DNA of 64,000 nucleotides from Halobaculum sp. MBLA0147 (GTDB lineage: Archaea > Halobacteriota > Halobacteria > Halobacteriales > Haloferacaceae), in assembly GCF_041361345.1 (NCBI RefSeq), contig NZ_JBGKAD010000003.1, forward strand, positions 243,906-307,905, written 5' to 3'. Of the stretch, positions 25,838-33,218 are shown piece after piece. The position numbers and the translations under genes were made by a program. The notes beneath the pieces were generated by a model. It saw only the letters and a list, made by a program, of their open reading frames with translations. It was not told the origin of the DNA and made no database searches. The first letter of the stretch is position 1. Each line of letters opens with the position of its first letter.

Positions 25838-27058
25838 ATGCCACGTACCGATCGCACACCGACCCGCCGGCAGGTGCTCCGCGGCGGCGCTGTGGCCGCC
25901 GGGGCGGCGCTCCTCGGGAGTGCCGTCCCGGCCGCGTCCGCGCAGTCGGGCACGGACTTCGGCGGCTGGTTCGACGGCGTCTCGAACTTCGACGGCGTCG
26001 TGGACCGGACCGGCCAGTCCGAGGTCACGGTCGAGGTCGGTGTCCAGAACGGCGACGGCGCGTACGGGTTCGGCCCGGCCGCAGTCCGTGTCTCTCCAGG
26101 CACGACGGTCGTCTGGGAGTGGACGGGGAAGGGTGGCTCGCACAACGTCGTCGCCGACGGCGGCGGGTTCGAGAGCGAACTCGTCGGGGAAGAGGGTCAC
26201 ACCTTCTCGCAGACGTTCGAGTCGGCGGGGACCTACAAGTACTACTGTACGCCACACCAGGCGCTCGGAATGAAAGGTGCCGTCGTCGTCGGCGGCTCCG
26301 GCGGTGGGTCGGGGGCCGACGCGGCCGTGTCGGAGCCGAACTACGAGGGCTGGTTCGACGGCGTCTCCAACTTCGACGGGACCGTCGACAGACGCGGACA
26401 GGAGTCCGTCTCCTTGGAGGTCGGTGTCCAGAACGGCGACGGCGCGTACGGGTTCGGCCCGGCCGCCGTCCGCGTCTCCCCGGGCACCACCGTCACGTGG
26501 ACGTGGACCGGGAAGGGCGGCTCACACAACGTCGTCAGCTCCGACGGCCTCTTCGAGAGCGAACTCGTCGGGGACGAGGGCCACACCTTCGAACGGACGT
26601 TCGAGTCGCCGGGTGTGTACACGTACTACTGTACACCACACGAGGCGCTCGGGATGAAGGGGGCCGTCGTCGTCGGCAACGTCGGCGGTGGCGGCGACTC
26701 CGGTGGTGGCGAGGACGGCGAGGCAGCCGCCGAGTCCGGCGGGAGCCTCTTGCCGGTCCCGAACGACTTCGCGGGGTGGCTCGCGTTGTTCACCGGCGGG
26801 ACGGTCGCGCTGGCGGCGACGGCCATCCTGGGCGGCGAGGCGTACTCGGGGTACAGAGAGATCGCGGCGGAGAAGGCGGCCGCCGCGGGCGGGACGGCCA
26901 CGGAGGCGCCCGCAGACGACACAGTCCGGGAGATCGACGACGGCTACGACCCGGTCGGCACGGCCGCGCTCGTCGCGGGCTACTTCGTGTTGATCGGGCT
27001 GTTGTGGGCGTTCATGTACTTCGTCGAGTTCCTCGCCGGACCGTCTATCGCGGGGTGA
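25838..27058 (+). CDS. double halocyanin-domain protein with C-terminal membrane anchor
   Basis: A 406-residue exported copper protein. The Tat signal TRRQVLRGGAVAAG is followed by an AASA cleavage region (about residue 34). Two copies of a type I copper (plastocyanin-like) domain follow, about residues 40-150 and 168-285, each with the ligand set His (GGSHNVV), Cys and His (YYCTPH) and Met (LGMKG). The two are nearly identical over long blocks. Two membrane helices close the protein (about 310-332 and 375-400). Halocyanins carry electrons outside the membrane. Here a two-copper wire would feed the ba3 oxidase encoded next. ATG 25838. Confidence 0.92.
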   Translation: MPRTDRTPTRRQVLRGGAVAAGAALLGSAVPAASAQSGTDFGGWFDGVSNFDGVVDRTGQSEVTVEVGVQNGDGAYGFGPAAVRVSPGTTVVWEWTGKGGSHNVVADGGGFESELVGEEGHTFSQTFESAGTYKYYCTPHQALGMKGAVVVGGSGGGSGADAAVSEPNYEGWFDGVSNFDGTVDRRGQESVSLEVGVQNGDGAYGFGPAAVRVSPGTTVTWTWTGKGGSHNVVSSDGLFESELVGDEGHTFERTFESPGVYTYYCTPHEALGMKGAVVVGNVGGGGDSGGGEDGEAAAESGGSLLPVPNDFAGWLALFTGGTVALAATAILGGEAYSGYREIAAEKAAAAGGTATEAPADDTVREIDDGYDPVGTAALVAGYFVLIGLLWAFMYFVEFLAGPSIAG

Positions 27059-27064
27059 TCACGG

Positions 27065-27772
27065 ATGCACGTACACAGGTTCGAGAAGCTCTGGTTCGGG
27101 GCCGCGCTGCTGTTGATCGTCGGGTTCGTCGCCACCATCGTCTACGGAGCCGCCGGCCCCGGCGTGGCGATGGTCGACGACTCCGGCGGCACCGTCGACA
27201 GCAGCCTGATCGCGAACGGCGAGTTCGATCAGACCGAGAACTTCCGTGCGCCGGGTGTCTACGAGGCAGACGACGGACTCCACGTCTACATCGTGGCCCA
27301 GCAGTTCCTCTTCAGACCCGGCACGACCGAACCGCTCCGGCTCCCGGCCGGCGAACGGGTGACCTTCCACGTCACGTCCGCGGACGTGACACACGGGTTC
27401 AACCTCGCCGGGACGAACGTCAACAGCATGGTGATCCCGGGGCAGGTCGCGGAGTTCTCGGTCACCTTCGACGAGACCCAGACGTACGGGCTCGTCTGTC
27501 ACGAGTACTGCGGCTCGGCTCACCACGAGATGGCCGGGACGATCCGTGTCGTGCCGGCGTCACAGTTCGAACCACCGGCCGATCGGAGCGGCGACGTGGG
27601 TGCCGAGCAGAGCGGCGCCGCGGCCGTCGAGCAGAGTGGCGGCGCGGCCGCCGAGTCGACCGGCGACGACACGAGTGCTACGACCGAGGACACGAACGGT
27701 GCAGACCAGCCCAGTGCAGACGAGACGACCGCGGACGAGTCCGACGCCACGAGCGCGTCGGGAGGTGACTGA
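27065..27772 (+). CDS. cytochrome c oxidase subunit II, ba3 type
   Basis: A 235-residue protein: one N-terminal membrane helix (about residues 10-30) and a cupredoxin domain with a full CuA site: His110, Cys145, Glu147, Cys149, His153 and Met156 (motif CHEYCGSAHHEM). It accepts electrons, presumably from the halocyanin upstream, and passes them to subunit I. A long acidic Ser/Thr/Ala tail (about 175-235) follows, probably disordered. The gene lies 6 bp after the halocyanin stop and overlaps the subunit I start (TGATG), so all three are co-transcribed. Confidence 0.95.
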   Translation: MHVHRFEKLWFGAALLLIVGFVATIVYGAAGPGVAMVDDSGGTVDSSLIANGEFDQTENFRAPGVYEADDGLHVYIVAQQFLFRPGTTEPLRLPAGERVTFHVTSADVTHGFNLAGTNVNSMVIPGQVAEFSVTFDETQTYGLVCHEYCGSAHHEMAGTIRVVPASQFEPPADRSGDVGAEQSGAAAVEQSGGAAAESTGDDTSATTEDTNGADQPSADETTADESDATSASGGD

Positions 27773-29547
27773 TGGCGACCGAACACCCAGACGACGTGAC
27801 CGCGCCGGGCGAGACGGCCGGCGAGACCGACGAACAGTACACGGAGTTGGACGACGGGACGAGACGGCGACGCGCGTTCGTCGACCGCTACCCGGACGCC
27901 GCGAAGGCGGTCCGGGTGCTGTTCGGCGTGGCGTTCGTCGCCTTCGGGATCGGCGCGCTGTTCGGGCTGATCCAGGCACTCCACCGCACCGACGTGGTGC
28001 GGGTGATCCCGTCGAGTGACTACTACACGATCCTCACCGGCCACGGCGTGTTGCTGGCGCTGGTGTTCACGACGTTCCTCATCACCGGCCTGTTCCACTG
28101 GGCCAACACCCGGAGTCTCGGCGTCGCACCGACCAGCAAGCGGTTGACGTGGACCTGGATCGGGACGATGTCGCTGGGGACGCTCTTCGCAGCCTCCACG
28201 GTGCTGGCGGGGCTGTTCCCCGAGATCCCGGCGAGCGCGGACGTCCTGTTCACGTTCTACGCGCCGCTGGAGGCGCACCCGCTGTTCTACGTGGGTGCCG
28301 CGCTGTTGATCGTCGGGTCGTGGATCGCCGGTGCGGACTGGTTCCGCCAGTTCCGCGAGTGGCGGTCCGCGAACCCGGACGCTCGCATCCCGCTGCAGTC
28401 GTTCATGGTGTTGACCACGATGTTGATGTGGTACCTCTCGACGCTCGGCGTCGCCGTCGAGGTCGTGGTGTTCCTCATCCCGTGGTCGCTGGGGCTGATC
28501 GGGCAGGTCGACCCGCTGCTCACGCGGACGCTGTTCTGGTACTTCGGCCACCCGGTCGTGTACTTCTGGCTGCTGCCGGCGTACCTGATCTGGTACTCCG
28601 TGCTGCCGAAGCTGTCGGGTGGGCGGCTGTTCTCGGACCCGCTGGCGCGGGTCGTGTTCGTCCTCTTCTTGATCCTCTCGACGCCGGTCGGGTTCCACCA
28701 CCAGTACACGGACCCCGGCATCGCGTCGGGGTACAAGTTCGTCGCGATGACGAACACGATGTTCCTGCTGTTGCCGTCGCTGCTGACGCTGTTCACCGTC
28801 GTCGCGAGCATGGAACACGGCGCTCGCCAGCGCGGCGGCGAGGGGTACTTCGGCTGGCTCAAGGCGCTCCCGTGGCACAAGCCGGAGTTCTCGGGAATCG
28901 CACTCGCCGGGATCATGTTCGCGGCCGGCGGGTTCTCCGGGATGATCAACGCGGGGATGAACATCAACTACCTCATCCACAACACGCTGTGGGTGCCGGG
29001 CCACTTCCACCTCACAGTCGGGACGGCGTTCGCCCTGACGATGATGGCGATCTCCTACTGGCTGGTCCCACAGCTCACCGGCAAGCGGCTGCAGTTGCGA
29101 AACGTCGCGGCGGTCCAGCCGTTCGTCTGGTTCGTCGGGATGGTGTTGATGAGCAACGCGATGCACCGCGCCGGGTTGGCCGGCGTCCCACGACGGACCG
29201 CGGAGCCGAAGTACCAGCAGTTCAGCTACGACGCCGTCGTCGGGGGAATCGCTGAGATGCAGACCCAGATCGCCGTCGGCGGCACGCTGCTGTTCGTCGG
29301 CGCCGCGATGTTCCTCGCGGTGATGCTCGCGACCTGGACGCTGTCGCCGCCGAACGCGAAACTGCGCGTCAACGGCGAACTGCCGGAGCCGATGTCGACG
29401 GCGGACGACTCCCCACGGGTGCTGGACAACCTGAAGCTGTGGTTCGGGATCGCCGTCGTGTTGGTGGTCCTCGCGTACGGCCTGCCGCTGTACTCGATGG
29501 TCGCCGACGGCATCCTCGGCCCGGGGAGCGCACCGTTCCCGGTGTGA
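27772..29547 (+). CDS. cytochrome c oxidase subunit I, ba3 type
   Basis: A 591-residue haem-copper oxidase of the B (ba3) type. The low-spin haem ligand is in GHGVLLALVF, the CuB and crosslinked His-Tyr in FGHPVVYFWLLPAY, the CuB His pair in GFHHQYTDPG, and the two haem His in LWVPGHFHLTVG. About 13-14 helices, with a hydrophilic 45-residue N-terminal extension. It reduces oxygen to water and pumps protons. ATG overlaps the subunit II stop. It closes the core oxidase operon; the halocyanin gene supplies the electron donor. Confidence 0.96.
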   Translation: MATEHPDDVTAPGETAGETDEQYTELDDGTRRRRAFVDRYPDAAKAVRVLFGVAFVAFGIGALFGLIQALHRTDVVRVIPSSDYYTILTGHGVLLALVFTTFLITGLFHWANTRSLGVAPTSKRLTWTWIGTMSLGTLFAASTVLAGLFPEIPASADVLFTFYAPLEAHPLFYVGAALLIVGSWIAGADWFRQFREWRSANPDARIPLQSFMVLTTMLMWYLSTLGVAVEVVVFLIPWSLGLIGQVDPLLTRTLFWYFGHPVVYFWLLPAYLIWYSVLPKLSGGRLFSDPLARVVFVLFLILSTPVGFHHQYTDPGIASGYKFVAMTNTMFLLLPSLLTLFTVVASMEHGARQRGGEGYFGWLKALPWHKPEFSGIALAGIMFAAGGFSGMINAGMNINYLIHNTLWVPGHFHLTVGTAFALTMMAISYWLVPQLTGKRLQLRNVAAVQPFVWFVGMVLMSNAMHRAGLAGVPRRTAEPKYQQFSYDAVVGGIAEMQTQIAVGGTLLFVGAAMFLAVMLATWTLSPPNAKLRVNGELPEPMSTADDSPRVLDNLKLWFGIAVVLVVLAYGLPLYSMVADGILGPGSAPFPV

Positions 29548-29660
29548 CCGGCCACCGTCGGTGACACGCACGCGGGGTCACCACTGGCCCCGTGGCGATC
29601 GGGAACCGAACGACGGGTGACGAGCCGAGATCGACCGACGACGGAGAGCAGAGAGACCAC

Positions 29661-30281
29661 ATGACGGAGACCGGAGACGACGCGAGAGAGACGGACGCCC
29701 CCACCGACTCGGCGTCGCCAGACGCCGCGACCGACCCCGAGGAGGCGGACCGCCGGCGACTCCTGAAGTGGGTCGCGATCCTGGCGTTCGCGGTCCCGGT
29801 GGTCGTCGAGGTGTTCACGTTCGGGACGATGATCCTGGAGTGGCTCGGGCTGGTGTCGGTCGACGGCGAGGGCGGACGTGACGGGACGGCACAGACCGCG
29901 ACGGTGACGCCTGCCGCCGGCTCGGACGCCGTCGGCGTCGGATCGGAACTGCTGCCGGAGACGGCGCCGGTCGAGACGGTCGACCGGTCCGTGGTGCGTG
30001 GGACGGACGACCGGACCTACCTGTTGCGCGTCACCGTCGCGAACGAGACGGACGAACCGGTCGCGGTGGAGTTGGGCCGACTCGTCCTGTACGACGAGAC
30101 GACCGTCGCGAGTCGATCGAGCACCGGTACGATCGCGCCGGGTGAGTCGGGCGCGGTGACCGGCGCGTGGCGACTCCCGACCGACGCGATGCCCGAGCGT
30201 GTCGCAGTCGTCGAGCGAATCGGCGGCGAGACCGTCGTCGACCGCGACGTGTCGCTCGCCCGGCCACCTATCGAAGGGTGA
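29661..30281 (+). CDS. membrane-anchored beta-domain protein next to the oxidase
   Basis: A 206-residue protein: an acidic N-terminus, RRRLLKWVAILAFAVPVVVEVFTFGTMIL (a basic flank plus one helix, about residues 30-58), then a beta-sandwich-like domain (about 110-205: TYLLRVTVANETDEPVAVELGRLVLYD, GESGAVTGAWRLP). ATG 29661 is chosen; a GTG at 29592 would add 23 residues. It lies 113 bp after subunit I, same strand; a role in oxidase assembly is inferred from position only. Family not recognised. Confidence 0.65.
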   Translation: MTETGDDARETDAPTDSASPDAATDPEEADRRRLLKWVAILAFAVPVVVEVFTFGTMILEWLGLVSVDGEGGRDGTAQTATVTPAAGSDAVGVGSELLPETAPVETVDRSVVRGTDDRTYLLRVTVANETDEPVAVELGRLVLYDETTVASRSSTGTIAPGESGAVTGAWRLPTDAMPERVAVVERIGGETVVDRDVSLARPPIEG

Positions 30282-30411
30282 CTCCGGGCGAGAGCGGTGG
30301 TCCCGGATCGACGGGTGGCTGCGAGTCCGTACGCCGTCACAGCATCTGGCGACTCGGCACACCGTCGCAGTCGCCGTGTCGTTTTTCACCACGCCACGGT
30401 ATCCTCCGGGC

Positions 30412-30639
30412 GTGACAGACACCGTCCGTGACAGGACCGCCGAGGCGTTGCGCGACGCGGTGCCGTTCGTGGCGCTGACCGCCGTGTGGATCGTGGTGAT
30501 GGCCGCCGTCTACGGCCTGTTCCTCGTGACGAAGCCGACGAACGTCGACTACGAGTCGTGGGTCCACCTCAGTGTGTTCCTCGTCCCGGGCGTCGGCTTC
30601 CTCGGCCACGTCCTCCAGCAGAGTCGCAAGGCCTCCTGA
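30412..30639 (+). CDS. small two-span membrane protein, oxidase neighbourhood
   Basis: A 75-residue protein with two helices (about residues 15-38 and 47-66). GTG start after a TTTTTCACC stretch. The pattern resembles the small subunits found with haloarchaeal oxidases, but this is not proven. The spacer to the next gene (30640-30791) shows nothing. Confidence 0.6.
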   Translation: MTDTVRDRTAEALRDAVPFVALTAVWIVVMAAVYGLFLVTKPTNVDYESWVHLSVFLVPGVGFLGHVLQQSRKAS

Positions 30640-30791
30640 GCCGGCCGCCCGCGCCACGAAGTCCGTTCCAGACACCGCGTGGCGACGAGACGAGAACCGC
30701 CTCGTCACCGGCTCTCGAACGAACGTTCACCGGAAGAGACGACCACCGACCGTCACGGCTTTGTCGCTCGCTCTCCTGGTGGGAGTGACAG

Positions 30792-31808
30792 ATGGCGTCG
30801 GATCACGACCCCGGACAGGTGGCGTCGCCGCCGGGGTTCCTCTCGCCCGACGCGTCGACGGAACTCCCCGAGTCGTCGGACCCGGCGACCGACCGCGTGG
30901 CGGGCGTCGAACTCGGCGGAGACTTCCGACTCACCTACGACTGGCTCGACGAACAGCTCGCGCCGACCGCGGAGGCGTTGTCGGTGGCGACACACGGCGG
31001 GGGTCTCCGCCACGCCGGCCTCCTCGCCGAACCGGAACACGAGGAGTTGGACGACGGGCTCGCGACGATGGAGACGTTCCCCGGAGCCTACGAGACGCCC
31101 GCGGACCTGCTGTCGGAGTACGTCGCCCGGAAGTACACGCTGGGTCGCCGCGAGTTCGAGCGGATCAGAGAACTCGACGAGCGACTCGCCACCTGCGAGG
31201 AGGCACTCGACCGGCTCCCACGCCAGGAGACCGCCGAGGCGGTTCGAGGTGTCCTGATCGTGTTGGGCGAGCAGCTGTTGACGCTCGGGGCGTTCCTCTA
31301 CGAGCGGTACGAGACGTTCGAGCCACGAGCGGCGCCGGTGCGTGATCTCCCGTCGTTCCCGGACCCGCGGCGCGCCGGCGCCGTCGCCGACGTGTTGGCC
31401 GGCTACGCGGAGGCACTGCCGCGAGCGGGCGCCAACGAGACGCTGCTCGCGACGCCACCGGGTGGTGTCGACGGCGTCGACGCCGCCCGCGAGACGCTCG
31501 CACACGCGTTCGCCGCCGTCGCGTACGCCCGCTGGGACGCCCAGGCGCCGGACACGTGGCCGCTGCGTGTCGACGTGTTTCCGGTGACGTTCGCCCAGCC
31601 GAGTCCGGTCACGGGGATGGACTCGCTGACGGAGTACAAGACGGAGGGAGTCGTCAACGACCTGCGTGCGTTCGACGATCGACTGGCCGAGAGCGCGGAT
31701 CGGTTCCACGACGGCGTCTACCTCGACCGGTTCCGCGAGATCGGCGAGCGCTACCGCGAGATCGCGGCGCGTGTCACCGACCCCGACGAGGAGTCACTCC
31801 GGCGGTGA
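30792..31808 (+). CDS. unknown haloarchaeal protein, paralog A of a tandem pair
   Basis: A 338-residue soluble, mostly helical acidic protein. It shares with the next gene long blocks: LTYDWLDEQLAPTA, ETPADLLSEYVARKYTLGR, a helix VRGVLIVLGEQLLTLGAFLYERYET, and VAYARWDA. No catalytic motif or membrane helix is obvious. I do not recognise the family. It may be a scaffold or a structural-fold protein. Its last codons begin a 30-bp tandem repeat. The two genes are not in one tight operon: 177 bp separate them. Confidence 0.7.
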   Translation: MASDHDPGQVASPPGFLSPDASTELPESSDPATDRVAGVELGGDFRLTYDWLDEQLAPTAEALSVATHGGGLRHAGLLAEPEHEELDDGLATMETFPGAYETPADLLSEYVARKYTLGRREFERIRELDERLATCEEALDRLPRQETAEAVRGVLIVLGEQLLTLGAFLYERYETFEPRAAPVRDLPSFPDPRRAGAVADVLAGYAEALPRAGANETLLATPPGGVDGVDAARETLAHAFAAVAYARWDAQAPDTWPLRVDVFPVTFAQPSPVTGMDSLTEYKTEGVVNDLRAFDDRLAESADRFHDGVYLDRFREIGERYREIAARVTDPDEESLRR

Positions 31809-31853
31809 TCGACACGTGACGTGTCACTCCGGCGGTGATCGACACGTGACGTG
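31794..31853. repeat. 30-bp tandem repeat with a 15-bp palindrome in each unit
   Basis: Units at 31794-31823 and 31824-31853 are identical. Each holds GACACGTGACGTGTC, a perfect palindrome about a central G (at 31811-31825 and 31841-31855). The first unit starts inside the stop-codon end of the upstream gene. Could be two operators, tandem terminator hairpins, or slippage. Confidence 0.85.
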
Positions 31854-31985
31854 TCACTCTCGTGACGACGGGACACTCGTCTGATCGACACGCGATTCTG
31901 TTCGGGCACCACGCGAGTGTACGAGCCGGCGTCGGGGTGCGTCCACCGTGACGCATAAGACGGGGCGGCGGTTACGCGGATTCGG

Positions 31986-32969
31986 ATGAGCACCGGAGCG
32001 TCGGACGACGAGGAGACCGTCCACTGGTACGAGGCGAGACACGCGACGGACCTCGTGACCGACGACGTCGACCCGGCGACGGCCAGAGTGCTCGGCGGCG
32101 AGTTGACGGACGACTACGACCTGACGTACGGCTACCTCGACGACCTCTTCGAGCCGACGGCCGACCGGATCAACCTCCGGACTCACGGCGAGCGGTTCCA
32201 GCACAGCACCGTCATGGACGACGAGGTGATGGCGGACCTGAACCGCTCGCTGAACGCGATGGGCACCTTCCCCGATCCCTACGACACCCCGGCCGACCTC
32301 CTCGCCGAGTACGTCGCCCGGAAGTACACGCTCGGGCGACAGGTGTACGACCGCGTCGAGCGGCTGAGCGAGGAGTTCTCGGAGTGTCGCGACACGCTGA
32401 ACCGGCTGATCAAACAGGACATCGTCCAAGAGAAGAAGGCGGTGATGATCCCGTTCGGTGACCACCTGCTCCAACTGGGTGCGTTCCTCCACGGCCGTTA
32501 CGAGACGCCGTCGCCGTCGGACCCGGACACGGAGCTGCCGGCGTTCCCGAACCCCGGCCAGGCACGGCTCGTCGTCGAGACGCTGACCGCCTACGACGAG
32601 GTGTTGCCGGACACGGAGACCGCCGCCGAGCGACTACGGCCGATCCCCGGTCCGTTGGAGACGATCGGGGAGGCGCGGCTGGGGCTGTCCGTCGCGGCCG
32701 TCGCGGTGGCGTACGCCCGCTGGGACGCCTCCGTCGAGGGGTCGTGGCCGCTGGACGTGGCACAGTACGACGTGACCTTCGACCGTCCGAGTCCGGAGAC
32801 GGACATGGAGACGCTCGCCGAGTACACGACGGAGGGGATCAGGATCGACAGTCGTGCGTTCGACCGGCGGCTGAAGGAGGCAGAGCAGAGCTACGAGCGT
32901 GGGGAGTTCCTGGACCACTTCCGGTCGCTCGCCGGCCGCTACGTGCAGATGGCGAAGAAGCTGTTGTAG
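31986..32969 (+). CDS. unknown haloarchaeal protein, paralog B of a tandem pair
   Basis: A 327-residue protein homologous along its whole length to the gene at 30792: LTYGYLDDLFEPTAD, DTPADLLAEYVARKYTLGR, EKKAVMIPFGDHLLQLGAFLHGRYET, VAYARWDAS and EYTTEGIRID match the partner's segments in order. The central helix is more charged (RLIKQDIVQEKKAV). The pair arose by gene duplication. Function unknown. The 3-prime end abuts a 38-bp minisatellite. Confidence 0.7.
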   Translation: MSTGASDDEETVHWYEARHATDLVTDDVDPATARVLGGELTDDYDLTYGYLDDLFEPTADRINLRTHGERFQHSTVMDDEVMADLNRSLNAMGTFPDPYDTPADLLAEYVARKYTLGRQVYDRVERLSEEFSECRDTLNRLIKQDIVQEKKAVMIPFGDHLLQLGAFLHGRYETPSPSDPDTELPAFPNPGQARLVVETLTAYDEVLPDTETAAERLRPIPGPLETIGEARLGLSVAAVAVAYARWDASVEGSWPLDVAQYDVTFDRPSPETDMETLAEYTTEGIRIDSRAFDRRLKEAEQSYERGEFLDHFRSLAGRYVQMAKKLL

Positions 32970-32993
32970 GTCGGCTCCGGGGTCGTGGTTCCC

Positions 32994-33199
32994 GCGCTCC
33001 CTCGACTCCCTCGCTCCTCCTCGCCTTCCTCGCGCTCCCTCGACTCCCTCGCTCCTCCTCGCCTTCCTCGCGCTCCCTCGACTCCCTCGCTCCTCCTCGC
33101 CTTCCTCGCGCTCCCTCGACTCCCTCGCTCCTCCTCGCCTTCCTCGCGCTCCCTCGACTCCCTCGCTCCTCCTCGCCTTCCTCGCGCTCCCTCGACTCC
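32994..33199. repeat. 38-bp minisatellite, five full copies plus one partial
   Basis: Units start at 32994, 33032, 33070, 33108, 33146 and 33184 (partial, 16 bp). The unit begins GCGCTCCCTCGACTCCCTCG and continues as a nearly pure pyrimidine run of CTCCTCCTCG and CCTTCCTC. Copies look identical. It fills the spacer between a plus-strand stop (32969) and a minus-strand kinase stop (33219), and 38 is not a multiple of three, so it is not coding. Confidence 0.92.
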
Positions 33200-33218
33200 T
33201 CCGCTCACTCCGGTCGAC

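Noticed and set aside
24615..26273. A 552-residue plus-strand open frame
   Set aside because: It runs antisense to the SafE-like gene and into the halocyanin gene in another frame; its composition is Arg/Pro-rich and not halophilic.
27520..29571. A 683-residue open frame on the minus strand
   Set aside because: It is antisense to the ba3 oxidase subunit I, whose motifs are unmistakable. Long antisense frames are expected at this GC content.
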